A stretch of 64,000 bases of DNA from Castellaniella sp044508625 (GTDB taxonomy: Bacteria; Pseudomonadota; Gammaproteobacteria; Burkholderiales; Burkholderiaceae_B), in contig JBIQHJ010000009.1 of NCBI GenBank assembly GCA_044508625.1, positions 1-64,000 on the forward strand, in the 5' to 3' direction. Under the pieces are notes generated by a model, which worked only from the letters and a program-made list of their open reading frames with translations, was not told where the DNA came from and made no database searches. The position numbers and the translations under genes were made by a program. Shown here in pieces: positions 25,244 to 33,820 of the stretch (the stretch's first letter is position 1; every line of letters begins with the position of its first letter).

Positions 25244-27343
25244 TCAGGCCTTGCGGGCGTAGAGCTCCCGGGGCGCCTGGAAGGCGGCGCCCGCATCCCG
25301 GCCGGGATTCGCCACCACGACCTGCTTGACGATGCCGTATTGCTGCATGCGGCGATAGACGGTCGCGCGCGACAGGCCGAGCTTGCGGCCGACCAGGTCG
25401 ACGTTGCCGTTGAATTCCTCGATGGCGCTGCGGATCAGCTCTATCTCGATGTCGCGCATCGACCGCAGGTCGGACATCGAGCGCAGGTCGGACATCGAGC
25501 GCAGGTCGGCCGGCAGCGGCGAGGCGGCGGCCGCGGGGCGCGGGGCCTCGGTCTGAGGCTCGGGCTTGCGCATCCGGTAGGCGATGTGCCGGGGCTCGAT
25601 CACCGAGCCCTCGGCCATGATGGCCCCCATCTCGAGGACGTTTTCGAGCTCGCGGACGTTGCCCGGCCAGGGATACTGGCGTAGCTGCTCGACGGTGTCG
25701 GGCGCCAGGGACAGCGCGGGCTTGCCGATCTTTTGGCCGAGCTTGCGGAGCAGATGCCGCGAGAGCAGCGGGATGTCGTCGCCGCGTTCGCGCAGCGCCG
25801 GCAGGGTGAGCTCGACCACGCTCAGGCGATAATAGAGGTCCTGGCGAAACTCGCCGGTGCGGCTCTTGTTGTAGAGATCCTCGTTGGCGGCGGCGATGAC
25901 GCGCACGTCGATGCTGATGGGCTTGGTGTCGCCCAGGCGCGTGATGGTGCCTTCTTGCAGCGCGCGCAGCAGCTTGGACTGCAGCTCGAGCGGCATCTGG
26001 TTGATCTCGTCGAGAAAGATGGTGCCGCCGTCGGCGAGCTCGAGCTTGCCGACCTGGCCGCCCTTGCGCGCCCCCGTGAAGGCGCCGCTGCGGTAGCCGA
26101 AGATCTCGGACTCCATCAGGTCGCGCGGGATCGCCGCGCAGTTGAGCGCGACGAAGGGGCCGTTGCGCCGCGGCGAGCCATTGTGGATGGACTGGGCAAA
26201 GAGCTCTTTTCCGGTGCCCGTCTCGCCCAGGATCAGCACGCGCGTGTTTTGCTGCGCCGCCGTCCGCGCGAGCTCGACCTGGCGCAGCAGGGCCGGCGAT
26301 TCGCCGACGATGTCGTCGAAGACGAAGACCGCGTTCAGGCCGGAGAATCCGCGCACCTCCTTGAGGAACTCGCGCCGCTCGCGCAGGGCGAGGACCGCGC
26401 CCGTGACGGCCCCGTCGGCGAGCATCTTGTAGGGCGTGATGACAAAGAGGCCGTGCCCGCCGGGCCGCTCTACGCTGACCTCGAAGGTGGCGCTGTCCTT
26501 GCGCTCGAACAGGTTGCCGAGCTCGGGGTGGGCGGGGAAGATCCCGGCGATGGGCTTGCCCTGGACGTCCCTCGGGACGACGCGGAGGCTCTCGCAGGCC
26601 ACCGTGTTGATGTTGGTGACCCGGCCCGCCGCATCGACGATGATGACCGCCTCTGAAATGCTGCCCAGCAAGGACGAGAACTGGATGTCGATGCTGCGTT
26701 TTTCCTTGGAGGTCTCGCGCTCTCGCAGCCTCTGGCGGATCGCCTCGGCGGCCGAGATCACCATGCCCAGCGTATGGCGGTGGGCGCGGGTGGTTTCGCC
26801 CGACAGGGTGACCGCGCCGAGCAATTCGCCATCGGGCGAAAACACCGGCGCGGCGGCACAGGTCCATTGATGGTGGCGCACGTTCCAGTGCTCGGCGCCG
26901 GTGAGCTGCAAGGGACGCTTTTCGATCAGCGAGAGGCTGATGGCGTTGGTGCCCGCGACCTCCTCGGCGCGCGAACAGCCGGGCACGTAGTTGTTGTTGC
27001 GCGCCATGGTGAGGATGTCGGAGTCGCCGAATACGTCCAGCACCACGCCGTTGCGCTCGGTGAGCACCAGGATGAAGCCGGTGCCCTGCACGGCGACCTT
27101 GAGAAAGTCCATGAACCACTGCGCCGTTTCGATCAGGCTGCGGTTTTCCTCGCGCACGTCCGCCAGCTTGCGGGCGTCCAGCATCACGGGCAGCTTGGGC
27201 GCCCGCGAGTCGATTCCCATGCCGCGGCAGCGCCGCCACGACTGCACCACCTCTGGCCTGACGACGGATTCATCCACATATCCTGTATCGACAAAATGCT
27301 GCCAGGCTGCATTGACGGTGGCCAAGGAGGTCTTCAAACCCAT
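25244..27343 (-). CDS. Sigma-54-dependent transcriptional activator, AcoR-like
   Basis: This 699-residue enhancer-binding protein has an N-terminal region with VVQSWRRC (34-39 area) and a GAF-like sensor to about 200. A PAS-like domain spans about 218-320. The AAA+ domain has Walker A GETGTGKE at 373-380 and GAFTGA at 420-425, which contacts sigma-54, followed by GGTIFLDEIN. A Fis-type HTH lies near the C-terminus (LVGRKLGLSRATVYRRM). Just before the HTH, DLRSMS is repeated three times (DNA about 25453-25515). The ATG at 27343 follows GCAGGAGA. It faces the E1-E2-E3 operon and is the obvious candidate to act at the two sigma-54 promoters at 19728 and 20027. The inducer is unknown. Confidence 0.93.
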   Translation of the reverse strand: MGLKTSLATVNAAWQHFVDTGYVDESVVRPEVVQSWRRCRGMGIDSRAPKLPVMLDARKLADVREENRSLIETAQWFMDFLKVAVQGTGFILVLTERNGVVLDVFGDSDILTMARNNNYVPGCSRAEEVAGTNAISLSLIEKRPLQLTGAEHWNVRHHQWTCAAAPVFSPDGELLGAVTLSGETTRAHRHTLGMVISAAEAIRQRLRERETSKEKRSIDIQFSSLLGSISEAVIIVDAAGRVTNINTVACESLRVVPRDVQGKPIAGIFPAHPELGNLFERKDSATFEVSVERPGGHGLFVITPYKMLADGAVTGAVLALRERREFLKEVRGFSGLNAVFVFDDIVGESPALLRQVELARTAAQQNTRVLILGETGTGKELFAQSIHNGSPRRNGPFVALNCAAIPRDLMESEIFGYRSGAFTGARKGGQVGKLELADGGTIFLDEINQMPLELQSKLLRALQEGTITRLGDTKPISIDVRVIAAANEDLYNKSRTGEFRQDLYYRLSVVELTLPALRERGDDIPLLSRHLLRKLGQKIGKPALSLAPDTVEQLRQYPWPGNVRELENVLEMGAIMAEGSVIEPRHIAYRMRKPEPQTEAPRPAAAASPLPADLRSMSDLRSMSDLRSMRDIEIELIRSAIEEFNGNVDLVGRKLGLSRATVYRRMQQYGIVKQVVVANPGRDAGAAFQAPRELYARKA

Positions 27344-27609
27344 TTTTCGTCTCCTGCAACCAATGGCCGGCGCGAAGATCATGCCGGCCCGGACGAGATT
27401 TCGAGGCCAGGACCGGGTGCCGATCCAGGGGCTCGTCCTGTTACGATTTATTCCATTGATTTGTCAGGATACCCATGTACGGGGTGCATTTCCTTTATCT
27501 GGATCAAAGTTGCTCAGTGACGGAGACAGGGCATTTGTGACTGAACGTCACGCGCGCCAGGCGCCCTCGCGCGAGAGGCGTCGCGCCGCCACGCGAGAGG
27601 CGCCGCCCG

Positions 27610-28206
27610 CTATCCCCGCGCAAGGGCCGGCGTTCGTCCCACGCAGGCCGCGGCGCCCCATTCGTGCAGGCGATCGGCATCCATCGGCAGCTCGACGCCC
27701 AGCTCGCCGGTGAAGCGGCGCCAGTCCTCGACGAATTCGCTGGCGACGATGGTCAGGAGGGGGATGCCCTCGGCCATCAAGGCGAGGAATTCCGCGGCAA
27801 AGCCGCCGCCTTCGGCCTCCTGGCGGCCGAAACGGTCGATCACGACCAGGTCCGGCCGCGCGCGGGCCGCCGCGCGCAGCACCGCGCCCGCCGCGACCAG
27901 GGCGCCGATGTCCAGACAGCAGGCGTGCGATCCCTCGCCCAGGTCCTGGAAGATCTCGAAGACCTCGCCCGAGCGGACGTCCTGCAGGCAACGCTTTTTG
28001 CCCGGCCGCGCGAGGTCATGCAGCATCAGGAGGCCCTGCACGTCCAGGCCCCTCCGGACCTGGAGGGCGACGAAGTCCCGCACCATGGCATCGGCCCCGT
28101 CCCCATGCTCATGCACGAGGGCGGCGATGGGCAGGCCCGGACCGGGGCTCGGGTCCGGACCCGGGGTCGGCTTGCCGCTCGGGCTGGGGCTGGGGCGCGT
28201 GATCAT
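27610..28206 (-). CDS. DUF2478 family protein
   Basis: This protein of about 198 residues (about 221 if it starts at 28275) belongs to the DUF2478 group. Members I recall are small nucleotide-binding-like proteins often encoded near molybdate transport or molybdoenzyme genes. Visible elements are the beta1 segment IAALVHEHGDGADAMV, the motif KKRCLQDVRSGEVFEI, and the 'ARPDLVVIDRFGRQEAEGGGF' stretch (core VVIDRFGRQEAEGGGF), which resembles a Walker-B-like strand. The N-terminus before this is proline-rich (PSPSGKPTPGPDPSPGPG) and probably disordered. The start at 28206 follows GGGAG. It lies between the Mo-enzyme regulon and the second TRAP cassette. A role in Mo handling is a guess from family context. 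Confidence 0.65.
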   Translation of the reverse strand: MITRPSPSPSGKPTPGPDPSPGPGLPIAALVHEHGDGADAMVRDFVALQVRRGLDVQGLLMLHDLARPGKKRCLQDVRSGEVFEIFQDLGEGSHACCLDIGALVAAGAVLRAAARARPDLVVIDRFGRQEAEGGGFAAEFLALMAEGIPLLTIVASEFVEDWRRFTGELGVELPMDADRLHEWGAAACVGRTPALARG

Positions 28207-28334
28207 GAGGGGGCTCCCGGAGACGGATCCGGGCCGGGAGATCCAAGGACGGATCCCGGCCGGCGCCGGCGCCATGCCGACGATCCCGCTATATTGTCAT
28301 AAAGCGCCGCCGCCACCAAGCGGCCCACCGGCCC

Positions 28335-29618
28335 TCACGAAAGAACGCCCGGCAGCCACAAGGTCAGGCCGGGGAAGAACACCAGCAGGCCGACCATGAT
28401 CAGCATGGTCACGACGAAAGGCAGCGCGCCGTAGACCACGTCCTTGAGCTTGCCGGATTCGCGCGTGCCCTGGACCACGAACAGATTGATCCCGACCGGC
28501 GGGGTCAGCATGGCGGTCTCCATCAGCACCATCATCAGCACCCCGAACATCAGCGGGTCGATGCCCGCCGCCTTGATCGCGGGGATGATCAGCGGCACCG
28601 TGGCGATCAGCATGGACAGTGGTTCCATGAACATGCCCAGCACCAGGTAGAACACCACCGCGGTCAGCAGGACGGCGGTCGGCGACATGCTCGCATCGCT
28701 GAACAGGTGCGTGACCAGCGAGGACAGGCCGATGGCGGTCAGCACGAAATTGAGCAGGAACGCGCCGATCACGATCAGGAGGATCATGGCGGTGGTCGTC
28801 ATGGTGGCCTCGGCGGCCTCCAGCAGCATCTTGATCGTGAAGCGCCGGCGCGCCACGGCGAGGGCCAGCGCCATCAGCACCCCCAGCGCGGCCGACTCGG
28901 ACGGCGTCGCCCATCCCACATAGATGGCCCCGATGACCAGGATGAAGATCGACAGCGGCGGCAGCAAGTCGGGCAGCACCGCCCAGCGCTCGCGCCAGGA
29001 CGTCGCGAGGGGCTGGCCGCCCCATGCCGGCCGAGCCAGGCAGCACACCAGGATGATCGCCGAGAACAGCAGGGCCAGCAGCACGCCGGGCAGCATGGCG
29101 GCCAGGTACAGCCTGGGGATCGAGGTCTCGGTCAGCACGCCATAGATGATCAGGGGGATCGACGGCGGGATCAGGATGCCCAGCGAGCCGCCCGCGGCGA
29201 TGGTGCCCAGGAACAGCGGCTCGTTGTACCGATAGCGCTTGATCATGGGGTTGGCGATGGTGCCCAGCGTCGCGGCGCAGGCCACGCTCGAGCCGCTCAT
29301 GGCGGCGAAGGCGGTGGAAAAGCCGACGTTGGCGTGCATCAGGCCGCCCGGCAGGCGAGCCAGCCACTGCGCGATGGCGTGATACATGCGCTCGCTGATG
29401 CCGCTGCGCAAGAGCAGCTCGCCCAGCAGGATGTACAGGGGAATGGCGAACAGGGTGAAGCTGCTGGAAGTGCCCCAGGTCAGCTCGCCAAAGGCGATCC
29501 ACAAGGGCATGGGCGAGAACCATCCCGCCAGCAGCAGGCCGAGCACGATCATGGCCGCCGCCACCGGAATGCCCACGGCGAGCAGGAGCAGCAGCATACC
29601 GACGGAAATGCTAAGCAT
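28335..29618 (-). CDS. dctM: TRAP transporter large permease subunit (DctM family)
   Basis: This 427-residue channel subunit of the second TRAP system has many hydrophobic helices, the conserved SSVACAATLGTIANPMIKRY region and 'AAGGSLGILIPPSIPLIIYGVL' (ILIPPS core), plus 'LTPPVGINLFVVQG' near the C-terminus. It overlaps the dctQ stop by 8 bases. It is the last gene of an operon that begins with a D-2-hydroxyacid dehydrogenase, an enolase-superfamily enzyme and a maleylacetate-reductase-like protein, so it probably imports an organic acid used by them. Confidence 0.93.
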   Translation of the reverse strand: MLSISVGMLLLLLAVGIPVAAAMIVLGLLLAGWFSPMPLWIAFGELTWGTSSSFTLFAIPLYILLGELLLRSGISERMYHAIAQWLARLPGGLMHANVGFSTAFAAMSGSSVACAATLGTIANPMIKRYRYNEPLFLGTIAAGGSLGILIPPSIPLIIYGVLTETSIPRLYLAAMLPGVLLALLFSAIILVCCLARPAWGGQPLATSWRERWAVLPDLLPPLSIFILVIGAIYVGWATPSESAALGVLMALALAVARRRFTIKMLLEAAEATMTTTAMILLIVIGAFLLNFVLTAIGLSSLVTHLFSDASMSPTAVLLTAVVFYLVLGMFMEPLSMLIATVPLIIPAIKAAGIDPLMFGVLMMVLMETAMLTPPVGINLFVVQGTRESGKLKDVVYGALPFVVTMLIMVGLLVFFPGLTLWLPGVLS

Positions 29619-30219
29619 GGCCGGCCTCCTTGGCGGTGATTTCCTGGATCACCTGCTGCTGTTCGCGCAGGTCGTCCTCGGCGGTGCGCGTGCCGATCAG
29701 CGCCACCGCGCCCATGCGGTCGCCGCGCGCCAGGCGCGCGAGCGCCTTGACGAACAGGTATACGCTGGTCAGGAACAGGAACACCAGGCCCGCCGCCCAC
29801 AGCCCCTGCGGGATCGCCATGGGCACGGCCAGCGGGGTGATCGAATGCGCGTCCCGCTCCATGGACTCGAGGAAGGTCGAGACGCCCACCCAGGCCAGCA
29901 CGGCACTGGCCGCGCCGAAGACGAGCATCGCGAACAGGTCGAAGTACACCCAGGCCGCGCGCGGCAGGACCGATTGCAGGATGTCGATGCGGATGTGGCC
30001 CCGGTACAGCAGGGTGAGCGAGGCGCCCCAGGCCGTCGCGACGGCCAGCACGTACCCCGACAACTCCCCCGCCCCGCCCCAGAGGATGGAATCGCCGAAC
30101 AGCTTGCGGCTGAGCACGTCGATGCCGATGATGAATGCCATCAGCAATACGGCCAGGCCTCCCGTACGGGCGCTCCAGCGCGCCAGCGTGGAGAAAATGT
30201 CTGACATGACGTTATCCAT
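29611..30219 (-). CDS. dctQ: TRAP transporter small permease subunit (DctQ family)
   Basis: This 202-residue membrane protein has four hydrophobic segments and the DctQ motif GHIRIDIL following the second helix; SRKLFGDSI precedes it. An in-frame alternative start is at 30207 (MSDIFSTLARW), and neither ATG has a clear ribosome site. The C-terminal tail (about 30 residues, GTRTAEDDLREQQQ) is polar. It lies 48 bases after the receptor gene and overlaps dctM. Confidence 0.87.
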   Translation of the reverse strand: MDNVMSDIFSTLARWSARTGGLAVLLMAFIIGIDVLSRKLFGDSILWGGAGELSGYVLAVATAWGASLTLLYRGHIRIDILQSVLPRAAWVYFDLFAMLVFGAASAVLAWVGVSTFLESMERDAHSITPLAVPMAIPQGLWAAGLVFLFLTSVYLFVKALARLARGDRMGAVALIGTRTAEDDLREQQQVIQEITAKEAGHA

Positions 30220-30267
30220 GTGGCGAGAGGGGGTGGCGGAAGGCGCCGCCGCCCTCTCTGGGAAAGA

Positions 30268-31362
30268 TTAGAGCTTGGACAGGTCGATCTGCATGCCGAC
30301 GACCTTGCCCACGGTCTCGTTCCAGCGGCCGGCGCACTCCTTGCCGCAGCGCTTGGCCCACTGCGGCAGCACGACCTCCTGGGCGACCTTCTTGATCAGC
30401 GCCTTGTCGGCATCGGTGGGGGGCACCAGGGTCATGGATTCCTTGCGTCCCAGGGTGCAAGGGTCCTTGCCGGTGTTGCAGTCGATGCCTTCCTGGTTGG
30501 CCTTTGCGCCGATGGCCCACAGCCGCTCGTCGAGCGAGGCGAACTTCTTGGTCAGGTACTCGCGCACGGCCGGATCGAAGCTGTTCCAGGACTTCAGGTT
30601 CACCGACTGGTAGTAGATGGACCAGTTGATCGGCACCGGCAGCAGGTACTTGGTCACCTCGCCCCAGCCCGCCGTGTTGCCGGCCAGGCTGCCGGTGATG
30701 GCGCAGTCGAACACGCCGCGCTGCAAGGACGGCACGACCTCGCCGAACGGCGTCGTCACCGGCGAGCCGCCCAGGGCGACGACCATGTCGGACATGGTGC
30801 GGCTGTTGACGCGCACTTTCTTGCCCTTGATGTCCTCCAGGCCGCGGATTTCGGGACGGCACCAGAAGATCAGCCCCGGATTGGGCGCCAGGCCCAGCAG
30901 CTTGGTGTTGAACTTTTGCTCCATGATCCGCGACACCTCCGGCGCCCACGCCTTGCAGGCCTTGTGCGCGGTCTCGAGGTCGGGCGAGATCCCGGTCAGG
31001 TCGCAGCCCTCGAACGCCGGCTCGTCGCCGGCGACCTTGACGATGTCGGTGGACGCGAAGTCGGCGACGCCGGAGGCCGTGAGCCGCAGCAACTGCTGCT
31101 CTTGCAGCCCCATGACGTCATAGTTGGCATACTCGACCGTGATCTTGTTGCCGGAATCGGCCGGAATTTCCTCGAGCCAGAAAGGCTTTTCGACATGCTG
31201 CGTCTGGACCAGCGTGCTGTAGCCGCCGATGACGCGCAGCTTGGTCGCCGGCATGTCCTGCGCGACGCTGCCGGCCACGGGGGCGAGTATCCCCAGAACC
31301 AGCGCGGCGGTGAGAACGGGCGCGCGCATGACGCGGCGCATGGTGGGATGGGTGGTGCTCAT
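30268..31362 (-). CDS. dctP: TRAP transporter periplasmic substrate-binding protein (DctP family)
   Basis: This 364-residue receptor has a Sec signal peptide (MRRVMRAPVLTAALVLGILAP, cleavage near VAQDMP). The mature part is typical DctP, with 'GKKVRVNSRTMSDMVVALGG' carrying the conserved Arg and 'TPFGEVVPSLQRGVFDCAI' (core FGEVVPSLQRGVFDC) after it. A disulfide may form between Cys residues around CNTGKDPC. The ATG at 31362 follows AAGGAGA. It is 53 bases after the maleylacetate-reductase-like gene. Ligand unknown; organic acid expected. Confidence 0.9.
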   Translation of the reverse strand: MSTTHPTMRRVMRAPVLTAALVLGILAPVAGSVAQDMPATKLRVIGGYSTLVQTQHVEKPFWLEEIPADSGNKITVEYANYDVMGLQEQQLLRLTASGVADFASTDIVKVAGDEPAFEGCDLTGISPDLETAHKACKAWAPEVSRIMEQKFNTKLLGLAPNPGLIFWCRPEIRGLEDIKGKKVRVNSRTMSDMVVALGGSPVTTPFGEVVPSLQRGVFDCAITGSLAGNTAGWGEVTKYLLPVPINWSIYYQSVNLKSWNSFDPAVREYLTKKFASLDERLWAIGAKANQEGIDCNTGKDPCTLGRKESMTLVPPTDADKALIKKVAQEVVLPQWAKRCGKECAGRWNETVGKVVGMQIDLSKL

Positions 31363-31415
31363 CGTCAGTCTCCTTGCTCGTGTGGATTGTTCTTGTAGTG
31401 GATGTGTGAAGAAAA

Positions 31416-32537
31416 TCATGCCGCGAACGCCTGTGCCTGCGGCCGTTTTCCGGAAAGGGCGGCCTCGAGGATCGAGCGCACACCCTGCGCGTGGACCGGA
31501 CGGGGATTCAGGCCATTATCGGTCTCGATCACCAGTTCGGTGCAGCGTTCGATATCCCCGCTCGTCATGCCATGATCGGCAAGACAAACGGGGGCGCCCA
31601 CGGACCGGGCGAAATCCCACACGCCGCCGGCCGCCGTCTCGGCGCCGAGCGCCTGCGCGACCTTGGCCATCACCGCCGGGCACGCCGGCTCGTTGAAGGC
31701 GGTGACGTACGGCAATGCGATCGAGTGCGAGGTGGCGTGAGGTATTCCATAGCTCGCGCCCAGGACGTGGGCGACGCCGTGATGCAGCGCGAATCCGCCC
31801 GTCAGCGCCACGCCGCCCAGGTAGGCGCCATACAGCGCGCCACGGCGCGCCTGCAGGTCCGAGGGGTCGCGCATGACGCGCGGCAGGCTGCCGCGCAGCA
31901 CCCGAATTCCCTCGAGCGCGGCCAGGGCGATCACCGGGCTGGCGGTCGGCACGTACAGCGCCTCGATGCAATGCGCCATGGCGTTCATGGCGCTCTCGGC
32001 GCTCACGGGCGCCGGCAGGCCGAGGGTGAGTTCGGGGTCGTAGACCACGGTGTGCGCCAGCATCCGCAGGCTGGTGTGCATCCGCTTGACGCCGTCGATG
32101 GTGATGCCGCAGAACCCCGTCATCTCGGATCCCGAGTATGTCGTGGGGATCGCGATGTAGGCGATGCCCGCCTCCAGGGCGACCGCCTTGGCCAGGCCGA
32201 TGGCGGCGCCGCCGCCCACGGCGACCAGGCAGTCGATCCCATGTCCCGCGACATGGGCGCGCGCCGTCTTCGCCAGCTCGATCGGCACCTGGGACACCGC
32301 CTCGGGATAGACGCCGGCGCACAGTTCGCCCAGGCGCTCCGCGACCCGATGCGCCATCTCGTTGCGCCCCGGCGTGCACACCACCAGGGCGCGCCGGCCG
32401 CCCAGCCGCTCGACTTCCTCGGCCAAGCGGGCGGCCGCCCCCGCGCCGAACACGATGCGCGGCGGCACCGCATTGTAGACACCGCCCGGCGTGGCGAAAT
32501 CTGCCCCGCCGAACTCCCCCCTCTCGTTGCTGCTCAT
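31416..32537 (-). CDS. Maleylacetate reductase-like iron-containing alcohol dehydrogenase
   Basis: This 373-residue type III (iron/metal-dependent) dehydrogenase has the maleylacetate reductase flavour. The NAD-binding GGGAAIGLAKAVA segment, the PTTYSGSEMTGF loop, and the metal-site stretch with GGFALHHGVAHVLG and IPHATSHSIALPY all match that group. Maleylacetate reductase converts maleylacetate to 3-oxoadipate, the last step of hydroxyquinol, resorcinol and chlorocatechol routes. No intradiol hydroxyquinol dioxygenase is visible in the window. The ATG at 32537 follows GGGAG. The gene lies in the TRAP cassette operon between the enolase-superfamily gene and dctP. It could alternatively reduce another oxoacid made by its neighbours. 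Confidence 0.8.
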   Translation of the reverse strand: MSSNERGEFGGADFATPGGVYNAVPPRIVFGAGAAARLAEEVERLGGRRALVVCTPGRNEMAHRVAERLGELCAGVYPEAVSQVPIELAKTARAHVAGHGIDCLVAVGGGAAIGLAKAVALEAGIAYIAIPTTYSGSEMTGFCGITIDGVKRMHTSLRMLAHTVVYDPELTLGLPAPVSAESAMNAMAHCIEALYVPTASPVIALAALEGIRVLRGSLPRVMRDPSDLQARRGALYGAYLGGVALTGGFALHHGVAHVLGASYGIPHATSHSIALPYVTAFNEPACPAVMAKVAQALGAETAAGGVWDFARSVGAPVCLADHGMTSGDIERCTELVIETDNGLNPRPVHAQGVRSILEAALSGKRPQAQAFAA

Positions 32538-32606
32538 CGATGCTGCTCCCTCGAAATCGATTCGTTTCAATCGCGGCGCCCACCATGCGCGCCGCCCCGC
32601 GCGGCG

Positions 32607-33806
32607 CTACCAGTCGACGATGGTGCCATCCTCGAGCACGGCGCCCGCCGCATGCATGACTTCCTGCTTGAACGGATGCCGGGCGGCCTCGCGCTCATTG
32701 ATCTCGACGCCCAGCCCCGGGGCGTCGGGCACCTGCCACGCGTTGCCGACCCGCCGCATCGGCGTGGAGACCACGTCGTCGTACCAGGGCACGGCGCCGG
32801 ACATCTCCTCCTGGATCACGAAATTCGGCGTCGACACGTCGAAATGCAGGGCCGCGGCGCCGGCCACCGGGCCATTCGGGTTGTGCGGCGCGACCCCCAT
32901 GAAGGCGTGCTCGGCCGCATGCGCGATGCGCTTGCCCTCGAGCAGGCCGCCGGTGTGGTTGAGGTCGGGCTGGATGATGTTGACCGCCTGGGTGCGGAAC
33001 AGCGGCTCGAATTCCTTGAACCCGACCAGGCGCTCGCCCGCGGCGATGGGGCAGGCCGCCCGCGCGGTGATGGCGCGCAGCGCCTCCGCATCGCCGGGCT
33101 GCACGGGCTCCTCGCAGAACATCGGCCGATAGGGCACGAGCTCGTCGATGAACTGCAGCGCCGCCGACAGCGACGCGGGCCGCCCGTGGAAGTCGATCAT
33201 GATCTCCACGTCGTCGCCGACCGCCTCGCGCAGCACCCGCATGCGCCGGCCCACGTCGCGACGCGCCGCGGTGCCGACCGAATAATGGGAATACGGGATG
33301 AAGACGACCTTGAGCGCGTCGTAGCCTTTTTCGATCACGGCCAGCGCGCGCTCGCGCAAGGCGCCCTCGTCGAAGGTCTCGTAGACGGATTTCATGTCGC
33401 CCATGCCCAGGTGGGTATAGACGCGGACGCGGTCGCGCACCTTGCCGCCGAGCAGGCGCCACACCGGCACCCCCAGGCTTTTCCCGAAAATGTCCCAGAG
33501 CGCGTGCTCGATGCCGCTGATCGCCGTGGCGCCGATGATGCCCAGGCGGTAGTAGCTGTGCTTGTTCAGGACGCGCAGGATCTGCTCGATGTCGCGCGGA
33601 TCGCGGCCGATCAGCAGCGGCTCGAGATCCTCCACCGCCGAGGCGACCGCGCGCGTCTTCCAGTTGAGGCTCGCCTCGCCCCATCCGTACAGGCCGTCCT
33701 GATCGGTCGTCACCTTGACGAAGATCCAGTTGCGCATCTCGGCATTGACCACCGTCGTGCTCACGCCGACGATCTTGATCGGCACGCCGCTTTCTTTCCC
33801 CTGCAT
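32607..33806 (-). CDS. Mandelate racemase/muconate lactonizing enzyme family dehydratase (galactonate dehydratase-like)
   Basis: This 399-residue enolase-superfamily enzyme has an N-terminal capping domain (about 1-125, GWGEASLNWKTRAV) and a TIM barrel. Metal and acid-base candidates are Asp205 and His207 (MIDFHGRP), Glu232 (FCEEPV), Glu258 (AAGERL) and His308 (VAPHNPNGP). This pattern fits the D-galactonate/D-mannonate-type acid sugar dehydratases. A strong AAAGGAGGA site precedes the ATG at 33806. It lies 14 bases after the hydroxyacid dehydrogenase and 69 before the reductase gene. The expected chemistry is dehydration of an aldonic acid to a 2-keto-3-deoxy acid. Confidence 0.87.
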   Translation of the reverse strand: MQGKESGVPIKIVGVSTTVVNAEMRNWIFVKVTTDQDGLYGWGEASLNWKTRAVASAVEDLEPLLIGRDPRDIEQILRVLNKHSYYRLGIIGATAISGIEHALWDIFGKSLGVPVWRLLGGKVRDRVRVYTHLGMGDMKSVYETFDEGALRERALAVIEKGYDALKVVFIPYSHYSVGTAARRDVGRRMRVLREAVGDDVEIMIDFHGRPASLSAALQFIDELVPYRPMFCEEPVQPGDAEALRAITARAACPIAAGERLVGFKEFEPLFRTQAVNIIQPDLNHTGGLLEGKRIAHAAEHAFMGVAPHNPNGPVAGAAALHFDVSTPNFVIQEEMSGAVPWYDDVVSTPMRRVGNAWQVPDAPGLGVEINEREAARHPFKQEVMHAAGAVLEDGTIVDW

Positions 33807-33820
33807 TCCCGTTCCTCCTT

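Noticed and set aside
31416..32537. Treating the maleylacetate-reductase-like gene as part of the Mo-enzyme regulon
   Set aside because: It is inside a separate TRAP operon with its own divergent LysR gene and lacks a sigma-54 promoter; a functional link is possible but not supported by arrangement.
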